A stretch of 64,000 nucleotides of DNA from Aureimonas sp. SA4125 (GCF_019973775.1 NZ_AP025032.1:434001-498000); one strand, 5' to 3'; counted from the stretch's first letter, positions 42,155 to 52,105 are shown. Made by a program: numbers and translations. The notes: generated by a model not told the origin, from the letters alone.

Positions 42155-42856
42155 TCAAGCCGCGCCGTCCTGGAAAAACCGATCGAAATCGCCGCGCAGG
42201 CGGGCAAGGATGTCGGTGATGCGCGAGAGGTGCTGACGCATCGCCGCTTCGGCCGCGTCTGCATCGCGCGCCTTCAGCCCGGCGAAAATCTGCAGGTGGT
42301 CGTTCAGGGCCGCCGACTGGCCGAAGGCCAGGGACAGGTAGCGGACCCGGTCCATCTGCGCCTTCTGCTCGTCGATCAGCGTCCAGGCGAAGCTGCATCC
42401 CGCGCCCTCGGCAATGCCGAGGTGGAAGGCATCATCCTGTCGATGGAATTCCTCGCGGTCGTCGGCCTGCTGGGCCTTTTCCTGCAAGAAGAGGATGTCG
42501 CCGAGCCGGGCCAGCATGGCCGCGTCGCCCACTTCGCAGGCGCGGCGCACCGTGGCGACCTCCACGGCTTCGCGGATGAAGCGGGCGTTCAACACCTCCT
42601 GCGTCGAGATCTTCATGATCTCCGTCGCCTTCTGCGGCTGGATGCGCAGGTAGCCGGCGCGAGCCAGGCGCGCAAAAGCCTCGCGCACCGGCTGCCGCGA
42701 CACGCCCAGCCGCTTGGCGATCTCGGCCTCGGAAATCTTCGTCCCCGGCTGCAGCCGCAGTTCGAGAATGGCACGGCGCAGCTCGTCGAAAACGGTTTCG
42801 GCGATCGTGCTGCGCGGTGCCGGCACGACGTCTTGCAGAACCCATTCCAGCGACAT
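42155..42856 (-). CDS. GntR-family (FadR subfamily) uronate regulator
   Basis: This 233-aa regulator has an N-terminal winged helix (about residues 18-80: TVFDELRRAILELRLQPGTKI, ISEAEIAKRLGVSRQPVREA) and a C-terminal all-helical FCD ligand domain (about 90-215) with metal-site residues such as EFHRQDDAFHLGIAE and HLQIFAGLKARDADAAEAAMRQHL. It is divergent from the uronate operon, so it probably represses that operon until a uronate or keto-deoxy intermediate binds, like UxuR/ExuR. Ligand inferred from context. Confidence 0.9.
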   Translation of the reverse strand: MSLEWVLQDVVPAPRSTIAETVFDELRRAILELRLQPGTKISEAEIAKRLGVSRQPVREAFARLARAGYLRIQPQKATEIMKISTQEVLNARFIREAVEVATVRRACEVGDAAMLARLGDILFLQEKAQQADDREEFHRQDDAFHLGIAEGAGCSFAWTLIDEQKAQMDRVRYLSLAFGQSAALNDHLQIFAGLKARDADAAEAAMRQHLSRITDILARLRGDFDRFFQDGAA

Positions 42857-42877
42857 TGCGACCCCCGTTGACAGATT

Positions 42878-42895
42878 TTGTATACTAGAATACCA
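42878..42895. promoter_or_regulatory. Candidate GntR operator in the divergent uronate promoter
   Basis: TTGTAT-N6-ATACCA is an 18-bp imperfect palindrome with GTAT/ATAC half-sites of FadR-subfamily type. It follows a TTGACA hexamer at 42868-42873 that could be a -35 element for the + strand operon. It lies 21 bp from the regulator start and 45 bp before uxaC. Confidence 0.55.
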
Positions 42896-42940
42896 GTTTC
42901 ACCACAAGCCTGATGCAACGCCTTGGGAGGGGTCGTGACG

Positions 42941-44347
42941 ATGCCGCTGCTGGACGACGACAGGCTCTTTCCGGTCGAGGAGCGCGGGCGCAGAATTGCC
43001 CGTTCGCTTTACGGCACGGTCAAGGATCTGCCGATCATCAGCCCGCATGGTCATACCGACCCGCGCTGGTATGCCGAGAACGAGAATTTTCCCGATCCCG
43101 CGCAGCTCTTCGTCACGCCAGACCACTACGTGTTCCGCATGCTGGCCTCGCAGGGCGTGGCGCTGGCCGATCTCGGCGTGCCCGATGCCGCAGGCCGTGC
43201 GAGCGAGGCCGACGGACGCAAGATCTGGCGGGTGTTCGCCGAGCATTTTCACCTCTTCCGCGGCACGCCGACGCGCCTGTGGCTCGATCATTCCTTCGAG
43301 ACGCTGTTCGGGATCGACGTCCGCCTGTCGGCGGAGACGGCCGACGAGACCTACGACACCATCGCCGACCATCTCGCCCGCGACACCTTCAAGCCGCGGG
43401 CGCTGTTCGAGCGCTTCAACATCGAGGCGATCGCGACCACCGAGGGCGCGCTGGACGATCTACGCTTCCATGCGGCGCTGAAGCAATCCGGCTGGCAGGG
43501 AAAGGTCGTCACGACCTATCGGCCCGACGCGGTGATCGATCCGGATTTCGAAGGCTTTGTCGGCAATCTGGCGAAGCTCGGCGAGATCTCCGGCTGCGAT
43601 ACCGCCAGCTATGCCGGCTATCTCGACGCCCACCGCGCCCGCCGCGCCTTCTTCCGGACCTTTGGCGCAACGGCGACCGACCACGGCCATCCGACCGCCG
43701 CCACCGCCGATCTCGGCCGCGCCGATGCCGAGCGCTTGTATGCGCTGGTTTCCAGCGGCGGCGGCACGCCGGCCGAGCGCGAGCTGTTCCGGGCGCAGAT
43801 GCTGACCGAGATGGCGCGCCTCAGCGTCGAGGACGGCATGGTGATGCAGATCCATCCCGGCTCCTTCCGCAACCATTCCGCCCCGATCTTTTCCGCTTTC
43901 GGCCGCGACAAGGGCTACGACATCCCCAAGCGGACCGACTATGTCGGCGCGCTGAAGCCGATGCTGGATGCCGTCGGGCAGGAGCGGGGGCTGACGATCA
44001 TCCTCTTCACCCTCGACGAGACGAGCTACGCACGGGAGCTTGCGCCGCTCGCCGGCGCCTATCCCTCGCTGCGGCTCGGCCCGCCCTGGTGGTTCCACGA
44101 TTCCGCCGAGGGGATGATGCGTTTTCGCCAGCAGGCAACGGAGACGGCCGGCTTCTACAACACCGTCGGCTTCAACGACGACACCCGCGCCTTCTGCTCG
44201 ATCCCGGCCCGCCACGACGTCGCGCGCCGGGTCGACTGCTCCTTCCTCGCCGGCCTCGTCACGACGGGGCGGCTGAAGGAGGACGAAGCCTTCGAGGTCG
44301 CCCACGACCTCACCTATCGCCTGGCCAAAGAGGCCTACAGGCTCTGA
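42941..44347 (+). CDS. uxaC: Uronate isomerase UxaC
   Basis: This ~468-aa amidohydrolase-fold isomerase converts D-glucuronate to fructuronate and D-galacturonate to tagaturonate. [18 protein letters not shown] near residue 31 carries the HxH metal site. Also seen are [42 protein letters not shown] and a C-terminal [28 protein letters not shown] lies 8 bp before the ATG at 42941; a GTG two codons upstream is possible. First gene of the uronate operon. Confidence 0.94.
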   Translation: MPLLDDDRLFPVEERGRRIARSLYGTVKDLPIISPHGHTDPRWYAENENFPDPAQLFVTPDHYVFRMLASQGVALADLGVPDAAGRASEADGRKIWRVFAEHFHLFRGTPTRLWLDHSFETLFGIDVRLSAETADETYDTIADHLARDTFKPRALFERFNIEAIATTEGALDDLRFHAALKQSGWQGKVVTTYRPDAVIDPDFEGFVGNLAKLGEISGCDTASYAGYLDAHRARRAFFRTFGATATDHGHPTAATADLGRADAERLYALVSSGGGTPAERELFRAQMLTEMARLSVEDGMVMQIHPGSFRNHSAPIFSAFGRDKGYDIPKRTDYVGALKPMLDAVGQERGLTIILFTLDETSYARELAPLAGAYPSLRLGPPWWFHDSAEGMMRFRQQATETAGFYNTVGFNDDTRAFCSIPARHDVARRVDCSFLAGLVTTGRLKEDEAFEVAHDLTYRLAKEAYRL

Positions 44348-44385
44348 CGGGCGGCACCACCGCCAATTTCTGGGAGGAAATCGAC

Positions 44386-45375
44386 ATGGGTATGATCAGG
44401 AAATTCACCGCGACGCTGGCTGTCGCCACCGCCTTCGCCGGCATGGCGACGGCCGCATCCGCGCAGGAGATCACCCTGCGTTCGTCGGATACCCATCCCG
44501 ATGGCTATCCGACGGTCGAGGCCGTGAAGTTCATGGGCGAGGTGCTGAAGGAGAAGACCGGCGGGCGCATCGGCGTGCAGGTTTTCGCTTCCCACCAGCT
44601 CGGTGAGGAGAAGGAGACGATCGAGCAGACGAAGTTCGGCGTCATCGATCTCAACCGCGTCAACTTCGCGCCGATGAACGGCATCGTGAAGGCGACCACC
44701 GTCGCCTGCCTGCCCTACATCTTCACCTCCAAGGAGAACATGCGCGCGGTCATGGACGGTCCGATCGGCGAGGACATCCTCAAGGCCTTCGAACCGGCCG
44801 GCTATGTCGGCCTCGCCGTCTACGATTCCGGCGCCCGCTCCTTCTACAATTCCAAGAAGCCGATCACCTCGATCGACGACCTGAAGGGCATGAAGTTCCG
44901 CGTCATCCAGTCCGACCTCTTCGTCGACATGGTCAACGCGCTCGGCGCCAATGCCACGCCGATGGCCTATGGCGAGGTCTATTCCGGCCTGCAGACCGGC
45001 CTCATCGACGGCGCCGAGAACAACTGGCCGAGCTACGAGTCCTCCAAGCACTACGAGGTTGCGAAGTTCTACTCGCTCGACCAGCATTCGCAGTGCCCCG
45101 AAGTCCTGATGATGTCGAAGATCTCCTGGGACAAGCTGACGCCGGAAGACCAGACCGCGGTGCGCGAGGCCGCCAAGGAATCGGTCGGCAAGATGCGCGA
45201 ACTCTGGGATGCGCAGGAGGCCAAGTCGCGCAAGGTCGTCGAGGACGCCGGCGCTCAGATCAACGAGATCGACCCGGCCGCCTTCGTCGCAGCGATGGAT
45301 CCGATCTACGCCAAGTACGCCGACACGCCCGAACTGCAGGACCTGGTCAAGCGCATCCGCGACACCCAGAAGTAA
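44386..45375 (+). CDS. dctP: TRAP transporter substrate-binding protein (DctP family)
   Basis: This 329-aa periplasmic protein has a signal peptide to about residue 26 (ATAASAQ). DctP-family features are [20 protein letters not shown] near residue 58, [21 protein letters not shown] near 167 (Arg carboxylate ligand) and [17 protein letters not shown] near 204. Next to DctQM, and between uronate isomerase and uronate reductase, it most likely binds a hexuronate or unsaturated oligogalacturonide product. GGGAGGAA precedes the ATG. Confidence 0.93.
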   Translation: MGMIRKFTATLAVATAFAGMATAASAQEITLRSSDTHPDGYPTVEAVKFMGEVLKEKTGGRIGVQVFASHQLGEEKETIEQTKFGVIDLNRVNFAPMNGIVKATTVACLPYIFTSKENMRAVMDGPIGEDILKAFEPAGYVGLAVYDSGARSFYNSKKPITSIDDLKGMKFRVIQSDLFVDMVNALGANATPMAYGEVYSGLQTGLIDGAENNWPSYESSKHYEVAKFYSLDQHSQCPEVLMMSKISWDKLTPEDQTAVREAAKESVGKMRELWDAQEAKSRKVVEDAGAQINEIDPAAFVAAMDPIYAKYADTPELQDLVKRIRDTQK

Positions 45376-45447
45376 CCAGCCCCGCGACCCGCAGCCCCGC
45401 TCCGGCGGGGCTGCCCTTCCCGTCCACCCTTCTTTGGAAAACTGCCC

Positions 45448-45963
45448 TTGTTCATCCTTGCGAAATGGCTCGGCCGCCTGGCGACCGCGACGCTCTGGCT
45501 GTCCGGCATCGGCCTGGTGCTGATGACGGCCTTCACCGCCTATCAGGTCTGGGCCCGCTACGTGATGAACGATTCGCCGAGCTGGACCGAGCCCGCCTCG
45601 GTGCTGATGATGGGCTGGTTCATCCTCCTCGGCGCCGCCGTCGGCGTGCGCCAGGGCTATCACCTCGGCTTCGACATCCTCCTGATCGTCCTTCCGGTGC
45701 CTGCCCGCAAGGTCCTGATGACGGTCAGCGACCTCGCGGTCGCCGCCTTCGGCGCCGGCATGAGCTGGTACGGGCTGATGCTGGCCCAGGGTACCTGGGC
45801 CTCGATCTCGCCCGCCATCGGCATTCCCGTCGGCGTCAGCTACGTGCCGCTCGTCGTCGGCGGCGCGCTGATCGCGCTCTTCTCGCTCGAGCGGATGGCG
45901 CGCCGTTTCGCCGGCCTCGAAATCTCCGACGCGGAACTCCCGCCTCTCGACCAGGTGGCCTGA
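45448..45963 (+). CDS. dctQ: TRAP transporter small permease (DctQ family)
   Basis: This 171-aa protein has four membrane helices and the DctQ-typical VWARYVMNDSPSWTEPASVLMMGWFILLGAA near residue 32 (quoted as overlapping short blocks: VWARYVMNDSPSWTE, ASVLMMGWFILLGAA). The start is a TTG at 45448 after TTTGGAAAA; no ATG lies before the first helix. One base separates its stop from the dctM ATG. It pairs with DctM in the Na+- or H+-coupled importer. Confidence 0.88.
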   Translation: MFILAKWLGRLATATLWLSGIGLVLMTAFTAYQVWARYVMNDSPSWTEPASVLMMGWFILLGAAVGVRQGYHLGFDILLIVLPVPARKVLMTVSDLAVAAFGAGMSWYGLMLAQGTWASISPAIGIPVGVSYVPLVVGGALIALFSLERMARRFAGLEISDAELPPLDQVA

Positions 45964-45964
45964 C

Positions 45965-47245
45965 ATGGCGCTCACGATCCTCTTCTCGACGTTCACCCTG
46001 CTGCTTCTCATCGGCACGCCGATCGCCTTCTGTCTCGGCATCGCGTCCTTCGCAACGGTGCTCTATCTCGGCATTCCGCCGGTGATCGTGTTTCAGCAGA
46101 TGAATGCCGGCATCAGCGTCTTCGCGCTGATGGCCATTCCCTTCTTCATCTATGCCGGCGACCTAATGGTGCGCGGCGGCATCGCCGCTCGCCTGGTGGC
46201 GCTGGCGGCAAGCATCGTCGGCCACATGCGCGGCGGTCTCGGCCAGGTCAACATCGCCGCTTCGACCCTGTTTGGCGGCATTTCAGGCTCGGCCGTCGCC
46301 GACGCCTCGGCGATCGGCGGCCTGATGATCCCGCAGATGCGCGAACGCGGCTTCGATGTCGACTATGCCGTCAACGTCACCGTGACTTCGTCGATCATCG
46401 CGCTGATGATCCCGCCCTCGCACAACATGATCATCTATTCGATCTCCGGCGGCGGGCAGATCTCGATCGCCGACCTGTTCACCGCCGGCATCATCCCGGG
46501 TCTGCTGCTCGCGATGGGCCTCTCCGTCGCGGCCTGGTACGTCGCCCGCAAGCGCGGCTATCCGGTCACGGCCTTCGAGGGCTGGGGCAATATCGGCCGG
46601 CGTGCGCTCGGCGCCATTCCCGGGCTGATCCTCATCGCCATCATCTTCGGCGGCGTGCGCTCGGGCGTCTTCACCGCCACCGAGAGCTCCTGCATCGCCA
46701 TTCTGTACGCCCTCCTGATCACGCTTCTGGTCTATCGCTCGATGGGCTGGGCGGATTTCGTCGAGGCGACGGTCGGCGCCGTGCGCACGGCGGCCATGGT
46801 ACTCCTGATCATCGGTGCTGCGGCCTCCTTCGGCTGGCTGCTCGCCTATCTCAGCGTGCCCAGCCAGATGATCGACTTCATGCAGTCGCTGACCTCCTCG
46901 CCGCTGGTGATCTTCCTCCTCCTCAACCTCCTGCTGCTGTTCCTCGGCACCTTCATGGATATGTCGCCGCTGATCATCATCACCACGCCGATCTTCCTGC
47001 CGGTGGTCACCGCCTTCGGCATGGACCCGGTGCATTTCGGCGTCGTGATGATCCTCAACCTCGGCATCGGCCTCTGCACGCCGCCGGTTGGCGCCGTACT
47101 CTTCGTCGGCTGCGCGGTGGCCAAGATCCGCGTGGCGCAGGCGATCCGCACCATCTGGCCGTTCTACGGCGCCGCCTTCGCCGTCTTGCTTCTGGTCACC
47201 TACATCCCGGCCCTGTCGCTGTGGCTTCCCTCCGTCTTCAAGTAG
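45965..47245 (+). CDS. dctM: TRAP transporter large permease (DctM family)
   Basis: This 426-aa permease has about twelve helices and the conserved blocks LFGGISGSAVADASAIGGLMIP near residue 100, TVTSSIIALMIPPSHNMIIY near 139 and LGTFMDMSPLIIITTPIFLP near 325. Also seen is GIGLCTPPVGAVLFVGC near the end. It completes the DctPQM system embedded in the uronate operon. Confidence 0.95.
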   Translation: MALTILFSTFTLLLLIGTPIAFCLGIASFATVLYLGIPPVIVFQQMNAGISVFALMAIPFFIYAGDLMVRGGIAARLVALAASIVGHMRGGLGQVNIAASTLFGGISGSAVADASAIGGLMIPQMRERGFDVDYAVNVTVTSSIIALMIPPSHNMIIYSISGGGQISIADLFTAGIIPGLLLAMGLSVAAWYVARKRGYPVTAFEGWGNIGRRALGAIPGLILIAIIFGGVRSGVFTATESSCIAILYALLITLLVYRSMGWADFVEATVGAVRTAAMVLLIIGAAASFGWLLAYLSVPSQMIDFMQSLTSSPLVIFLLLNLLLLFLGTFMDMSPLIIITTPIFLPVVTAFGMDPVHFGVVMILNLGIGLCTPPVGAVLFVGCAVAKIRVAQAIRTIWPFYGAAFAVLLLVTYIPALSLWLPSVFK

Positions 47246-47250
47246 AGTTC

Positions 47251-48732
47251 ATGCCAAGACTCAGCCTCGCCACGCTCGACCAACTGGGACCCGAGATCGC
47301 GCGCCCCGCCTACGATCCGCGCGCGGTGACGGTCGGCATCGTACATCTGGGCGTCGGCGCCTTCCACCGGGCGCACCAGGCGGTCTATCTCGACGACATC
47401 CTGGGCCACGACCCGCAATGGGCCATCGCCGGGGCGTCGCTGCGCCGGTCCGACATGCGCGACGCACTGGCGCCGCAGGACAATCTCTTCACCGTTGCCG
47501 TACGCTCGGGCGAGGGGACGCAGCTGCGCGTCGTCGGTTCGCTCCGCTCGATCGACGTCGTGCCGGAAAACCCGGCGGCGATCCTCGCCCGCATGATCGA
47601 TCCGGCCGTGCGCATCGTCTCGCTGACGGTGACGGAAAAGGGCTATTGCCACGACCCGGCGACCGGCGACCTCAATGCCGCCCATCCCGACATCGTCGCC
47701 GATCTCGCCAGCCCGCGCGCCCCCGTCTCGGCGCCGGGGCTGATCGCCGAGGCACTGCGGCTCCGGCGTGAGGCCGGCATCGTGCCCTTCACGGTCATGC
47801 CCTGCGACAATCTCCCGTCGAACGGCCCGACCGTGCACCGCATCGTCGCGCAGTATGCGGCGCTTCTCGATCCCGCCCTTGGCCGCTACGTCGAGACCGA
47901 CGTCGCCTTTGCCGGCACCATGGTCGACCGCATCGTGCCGGCGACGAGCGACGACGACATTGCCGAGATTTCCGATGCACTCGGCGTCGTGGATGCCTGG
48001 CCAGTGGTGACCGAGCCCTTCACCCAATGGGTGATCGAGGATCGCTTTCCGACCGGCCGGCCGGATTTCGCCAGTGTCGGCGCCGAAATGGTCGCCGACG
48101 TCGAGCCCTTCGAGAAGATGAAGCTCCGGATGCTGAACGGTTCGCATTCGACGCTGGCTTACCTCGGTTTTCTCGCCGGCTATGAGACCGTGTCGGCGGC
48201 CATGGCCAATGCCGACATCGAAAAGCTTTGCCGCGATCTGATGACCGACGAGGTGATCCCGACTCTCGATCTGCCCGAGGCCGATCTTCCCGCCTATCGC
48301 GACGCGCTGATCGCCCGTTTCCACAATCCGGCGCTGAAGCACAGGACCTGGCAGATCGCCATGGACGGCTCGCAGAAACTGCCGCAGCGCCTGCTCGGCA
48401 CGGTGCGCGACCGTCTTGCCGCGGGGGAGTCGATCGACCGTCTGGCCCTCGGCGTCGCCGCTTGGATGCGCTACGTCACCGGCACCGACGAAAAGGGCGC
48501 CGCCATCGACGTGCGCGATCCGCTCGGCCCCCGTCTGAAGGCGCTCGGCGACGCTGCCGGCCGCGACGCAGGTGCCCTGGTCGAGGCCTATCTCGGCGCA
48601 GAGGAGGTCTTCGGGCGCGACCTCAGGGACGACAAGCGTTTTGCCGATGCCGTGAAGCGCGGCCTTTCCATGCTGCTGGACCAGGGCGCGCGGGCCACCG
48701 TCGCCGCCTATGCCGCCGGCGAGTTTCAGTGA
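47251..48732 (+). CDS. uxuB: Fructuronate reductase / mannitol dehydrogenase family (UxuB-like)
   Basis: This 493-aa polyol-specific long-chain dehydrogenase has the NAD-binding start VGIVHLGVGAFHRAHQAVYLDD near residue 30 and the family signature TVTEKGYCHDPATGDLN. FTVMPCDNLPSNG and the catalytic-Lys block EPFEKMKLRMLNGSHSTLAYLG follow. In this operon it most likely reduces fructuronate (product of UxaC from glucuronate) to mannonate; mannitol dehydrogenase is the alternative. It starts 5 bp after dctM. Confidence 0.88.
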   Translation: MPRLSLATLDQLGPEIARPAYDPRAVTVGIVHLGVGAFHRAHQAVYLDDILGHDPQWAIAGASLRRSDMRDALAPQDNLFTVAVRSGEGTQLRVVGSLRSIDVVPENPAAILARMIDPAVRIVSLTVTEKGYCHDPATGDLNAAHPDIVADLASPRAPVSAPGLIAEALRLRREAGIVPFTVMPCDNLPSNGPTVHRIVAQYAALLDPALGRYVETDVAFAGTMVDRIVPATSDDDIAEISDALGVVDAWPVVTEPFTQWVIEDRFPTGRPDFASVGAEMVADVEPFEKMKLRMLNGSHSTLAYLGFLAGYETVSAAMANADIEKLCRDLMTDEVIPTLDLPEADLPAYRDALIARFHNPALKHRTWQIAMDGSQKLPQRLLGTVRDRLAAGESIDRLALGVAAWMRYVTGTDEKGAAIDVRDPLGPRLKALGDAAGRDAGALVEAYLGAEEVFGRDLRDDKRFADAVKRGLSMLLDQGARATVAAYAAGEFQ

Positions 48733-48758
48733 CCGAGATGACCCCAGAGGAAAGCGCC

Positions 48759-49091
48759 ATGACCGACGACGTCGTCCGCACCCCGAGCGAATGGAAGGAC
48801 GTCGGCAACGACGCCCGCCGCCGGATCCTGACCTATTCCCCGGCCATGATGGTCTGCGAGGTCGAGTTCGGCCCGAACGGCGTCGGCCCGCTGCACCACC
48901 ACGTGCATGTGCAGTCGGTGTACGTGAAGTCGGGAAAGTTCGAGTTCGACATTGGCGGCGAGATGCACGTCGTCGCAGCCGGCGATGCCCTGGTGATCCC
49001 GTCCAACGTGCCGCACAGCTGCCGCATGCTCGAGCAGGGCACCCTGATCGACACTTTTACCCCCGCCCGCGAGGACTTTCTGCCCGCCTGA
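48759..49091 (+). CDS. kdgF: KdgF, cupin catalysing uronate linearisation
   Basis: This 110-aa single-domain cupin has PLHHHVHVQSVYVKSGKFEFDIGG, quoted in parts as LHHHVHVQSVYV (metal His) and GKFEFDIGG, then DALVIPSNVPHSCRMLE. KdgF converts the unsaturated monouronates released from pectate or alginate to linear 5-keto-4-deoxyuronate. AGAGGAAA fits the ATG at 48759; upstream GTG (48729) and ATG (48738) codons are in frame but less well placed. It lies directly before kduI, its pathway partner. Confidence 0.9.
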   Translation: MTDDVVRTPSEWKDVGNDARRRILTYSPAMMVCEVEFGPNGVGPLHHHVHVQSVYVKSGKFEFDIGGEMHVVAAGDALVIPSNVPHSCRMLEQGTLIDTFTPAREDFLPA

Positions 49092-49166
49092 CGGCGGCGC
49101 CGGTCGCCCCGAGATGCAGCCGACCGACGGCCGGTCGCGCGAGACGCCTGAGAGAAGGAATATCCC

Positions 49167-49991
49167 ATGAAGGTCGAAAATCGCTACGCGATCGATCCCG
49201 TCCACGCCCGCAGCTTCGACACCGAGGCGCTGCGGCGTGAATTCCTGATCGGCAACGCCTTCGCCGAGGGCGAGATCAACCTGACCTACACCCATTACGA
49301 CCGCATGATCGTCGGCGGCGCCGTGCCCGGCGTCTTCCCGCTGGAACTTTCCGCCATCAAGGAGACGGGCACGCCCGGCTTCCTCGACCGGCGCGAGGCG
49401 GTCATCGTCAACATCGGTGCGGCCGGCACGGTCAAGGCCAAGGGTGTGAGCTACGACATGGGGCCGCGCGACATGCTCTATGTCGGCCGCGGCGACAGCC
49501 CGCTGGTCTTTTCGGGCAAGGGCGCGCGCTTCTACATCCTCAGCGCCCCCGCGCACCGCGACATCCCGACCCGGCTCGTCACCATCGACCAGGCCAAGCG
49601 CGTCGACCTCGGCACGCCGGAAACCTCGAACCAGCGCTCGATCTTCCAGTTCGTCCATCCCGACGTGATGGAAAGCTGCCAGATCGTCGTCGGCATGACG
49701 ACGCTGCACAAGGGCTCGATCTGGAACACCATGCCGGCGCATGTCCACGACCGCCGCATGGAGGCTTATCTCTATTTCGACCTGCCGGAGGACGCGCGCG
49801 TCTTCCACATGATGGGCGAGCCCGGCGAGACGCGCCATCTGGTGGTGAAGAACGAGGACGCGGTGCTCTCGCCGCCCTGGTCGATCCATTCGGGTGCCGG
49901 CACCGCGGCCTACACCTTCATCTGGGCGATGGCTGGCGACAATGTCGACTATCGCGACGTCGAGATGGTCGCCATGGACGCGTTGAAGTGA
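49167..49991 (+). CDS. kduI: 5-dehydro-4-deoxy-D-glucuronate isomerase KduI
   Basis: This 274-aa cupin-fold isomerase converts 5-keto-4-deoxyuronate to 2,5-diketo-3-deoxygluconate. Zinc ligands are in TTLHKGSIWNTMPAHVHDRRM, quoted in parts as TTLHKGSIWNTMP and AHVHDRRMEAYLYF, and in SPPWSIHSGAGTAAYTFIW. Also GPRDMLYVGRG. AGAAGGAA precedes the ATG. Its stop overlaps the kduD start (GTGA). Confidence 0.95.
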   Translation: MKVENRYAIDPVHARSFDTEALRREFLIGNAFAEGEINLTYTHYDRMIVGGAVPGVFPLELSAIKETGTPGFLDRREAVIVNIGAAGTVKAKGVSYDMGPRDMLYVGRGDSPLVFSGKGARFYILSAPAHRDIPTRLVTIDQAKRVDLGTPETSNQRSIFQFVHPDVMESCQIVVGMTTLHKGSIWNTMPAHVHDRRMEAYLYFDLPEDARVFHMMGEPGETRHLVVKNEDAVLSPPWSIHSGAGTAAYTFIWAMAGDNVDYRDVEMVAMDALK

Positions 49992-50740
49992 GCCTGTTCG
50001 ACCTCAAGGGCCAGCGCGCCTTCGTCACCGGCGCCAATACCGGCATCGGCCAGGGCATCGCTCTGTCGCTGGCGCAGGCGGGGGCGGACATCGTCGCCGC
50101 CGGCCGCTCGGCCATGGACGAGACGCTGGCGCTGATCGCTTCGGCCGGCGGCACGGGCGCCGAGTGCTGTGTCGACTTTTCCGACAAGGATGCCGCCGTC
50201 GCCGCCTTCGAGCGGGCTGCCGCGGAGCGTCCGATCGACATCCTCGTCAACAATGCCGGCATCATCCGAAGAGCCGACGCGGTCGATGTCACCGACGCGG
50301 ACTGGGACGACGTCCTCGGCGTCAACCTGCGCACGCCCTTCTTCCTCGCCCAGGCCTTTGCCCGGGCGGCGCTGGCCGAGGGCCGGGGCGGCTCGATCAT
50401 CAACATCGCCTCCATGCTCTCCTTCCAGGGCGGCATCCGCGTCGCCTCCTACACCGCGTCGAAGAGCGGCATCGCCGGGCTGACGAAGCTTCTCGCCTGC
50501 GAGTGGGCGCCGCGCGGCATCAACGTCAACGCCATCGCGCCCGGCTACATCGAGACCAACAACACCGAGGCCCTGCGCGCCGACGCTTCGCGCAATACCG
50601 ACATCCTGAAGCGCATCCCCGCCGGCCGCTGGGGCGAGGCGTCGGACATCGGCGGCACCGCGGTCTTCCTCGCCTCGGCCGCGGCGCGCTATGTCCACGG
50701 CGCGGTGATCCCCGTCGACGGCGGCTGGCTCGCCCGCTGA
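49988..50740 (+). CDS. kduD: 2-deoxy-D-gluconate 3-dehydrogenase KduD (SDR)
   Basis: This 250-aa short-chain dehydrogenase reduces 2,5-diketo-3-deoxygluconate to 2-keto-3-deoxygluconate, the KdgK substrate. TGANTGIGQGIA is the cofactor loop (about residues 14-25), NNAGIIRR near 90, the catalytic Ser in NIASMLSFQGG near 138, and YTASKSGIAG the YxxxK pair near 155. It starts with GTG overlapping kduI by 4 bp and closes the uronate operon. Confidence 0.94.
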   Translation: MSLFDLKGQRAFVTGANTGIGQGIALSLAQAGADIVAAGRSAMDETLALIASAGGTGAECCVDFSDKDAAVAAFERAAAERPIDILVNNAGIIRRADAVDVTDADWDDVLGVNLRTPFFLAQAFARAALAEGRGGSIINIASMLSFQGGIRVASYTASKSGIAGLTKLLACEWAPRGINVNAIAPGYIETNNTEALRADASRNTDILKRIPAGRWGEASDIGGTAVFLASAAARYVHGAVIPVDGGWLAR

Positions 50741-50802
50741 CCTTGCCTTTACAGCCGCATTGATCGAGGGATGCGGCGAACAACGAAGGCGAGGCGATCC
50801 CC

Positions 50803-51861
50803 GTGCAAAAGACCATCGAGACCATCAAGGGCGACACGCCCGGCACGCAGTTTGAGTTTCCGGTGCTGCGCTTTGCCGGCACCGACGCCGACGCGCCGGG
50901 CGCCTATCTCCAGGCGGCGCTGCACGGTAACGAGCTGCCGGGCGTCGTCGCGCTGCATTTCCTGGTACCGATGCTGGAACGGGCCGAGGCGGAGGGGCGG
51001 TTGCGCGGCAAGATCACCGTCGTGCCGCAGGCCAATCCGCTGGCCAGCGGTCAGCACCTCTTCCAGGAGCACATGGGCCGCTACGACTTCCAGTCGCGCG
51101 GCAATTTCAACCGCGACTTCCCCCTGCTCGATTCGCCGGACGGGTCCGGCCTGCCCGGCGACGACGCACCGCTCTCCGCGCCGGTGCGGCTGAAGGCGCG
51201 GCTGCTCGCCCTCGCGCTCGGCCACGACATCGTCCTCGACCTCCACTGCGACGACGAGGGTCCGTCCTATCTCTACATCGCCCGCGCCTACTGGCCGCAT
51301 ATGGCCGATCTTGCCGCCAGCCTCGATTCCATGGCGGTGCTGCTTTGGGACGAAACCTCCGACGGTGCTTTTGAAGAGGCCGCCTGGTCGCCTTCCCGCA
51401 ACGTGCCGGACGCGGATCCGAGCTGGCGCCGCCGGGCGGTGACGACGGTGGAGTTCCGCGGCCAGAGCGATGTCACGCCGGAATTCGCCCGGAGCGATGC
51501 CGCAGGTCTCTACCGCTTTCTCGTCGCGCGCGGCGTGATCGAGGACGCCACGGTCCCGCCGCTGCCGGCCTGGAACGGCGTGGTGACGCCGCTCGAGAAC
51601 ATCGAAATGGTCCGTGCCCTGACGGGAGGCGCCGTGCTCTATCATGTCGTCCCCGGCGACCGCGTGGAGGAGGGCGCTCTCCTCGTCACGATCCTGACGG
51701 CGCCCGGCGAGGCGGGGGGCGAGCGGGAAGTGCGCGCGCCGCAGGCCGGTCTCGTCCTGACGCGCAAGCGCCAGCGTCTGGCGCGCACCGGCGACGATCT
51801 GCTGAAACTTCTGGGATCGCGCCCCTCGGCGACCGCAAAGGCGGGCACGCTGGAGTCTTGA
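50803..51861 (+). CDS. Succinylglutamate desuccinylase / aspartoacylase-family zinc protein
   Basis: This 352-aa protein of the M14-like AstE/AspA family has YLQAALHGNELPGVVALHFL with the His/Glu zinc pair near residues 40-44, PQANPLASGQH, GNFNRDFP and DIVLDLHCDDEGPSYLY with the third zinc His near 147. The C-terminal ~90 residues (GGAVLYHVVPGDRVEEGALL) resemble a lipoyl/biotinyl-like beta barrel. It starts with GTG at 50803, 62 bp after kduD on the same strand, so it may be co-transcribed. The substrate is unknown. Confidence 0.82.
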   Translation: MQKTIETIKGDTPGTQFEFPVLRFAGTDADAPGAYLQAALHGNELPGVVALHFLVPMLERAEAEGRLRGKITVVPQANPLASGQHLFQEHMGRYDFQSRGNFNRDFPLLDSPDGSGLPGDDAPLSAPVRLKARLLALALGHDIVLDLHCDDEGPSYLYIARAYWPHMADLAASLDSMAVLLWDETSDGAFEEAAWSPSRNVPDADPSWRRRAVTTVEFRGQSDVTPEFARSDAAGLYRFLVARGVIEDATVPPLPAWNGVVTPLENIEMVRALTGGAVLYHVVPGDRVEEGALLVTILTAPGEAGGEREVRAPQAGLVLTRKRQRLARTGDDLLKLLGSRPSATAKAGTLES

Positions 51862-51910
51862 GAGCGAGGCACGCTGAATGGGAGAGTAGTCTTTCGACCG
51901 CCGAGCGTGG

Positions 51911-52006
51911 CCCACCCCCCTCTGCCTTGCCAGGCATCTCCCCCTCCGACGTGCCTGATCTCCCCCCTTGAGGGGGAGATGGCCGGCAGGCCAGAGGGGG
52001 GTGCCT
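51911..52006. repeat. Nested palindromic repeat in the deacylase-trhO gap
   Basis: An inner hairpin ATCTCCCCC/GGGGGAGAT (51958-51980) sits inside a wider inverted pair CACCCCCCTCTG (from about 51912) and CCAGAGGGGGGTG (to about 52003). This G/C-run layout is a common dispersed intergenic repeat of rhizobial genomes and is different from the CTTCTCCCC type near cbbX. The rest of the 51862-52105 gap shows no gene. Confidence 0.7.
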
Positions 52007-52105
52007 CGCGCCGGCGACCGACGATTGGCACACAGGCCCCCATAGCCACCTGCCGCCGCTATCCTCTCGCTTTGAAAACCGCCGCCGTTTCGCTATGACG
52101 CGGCC

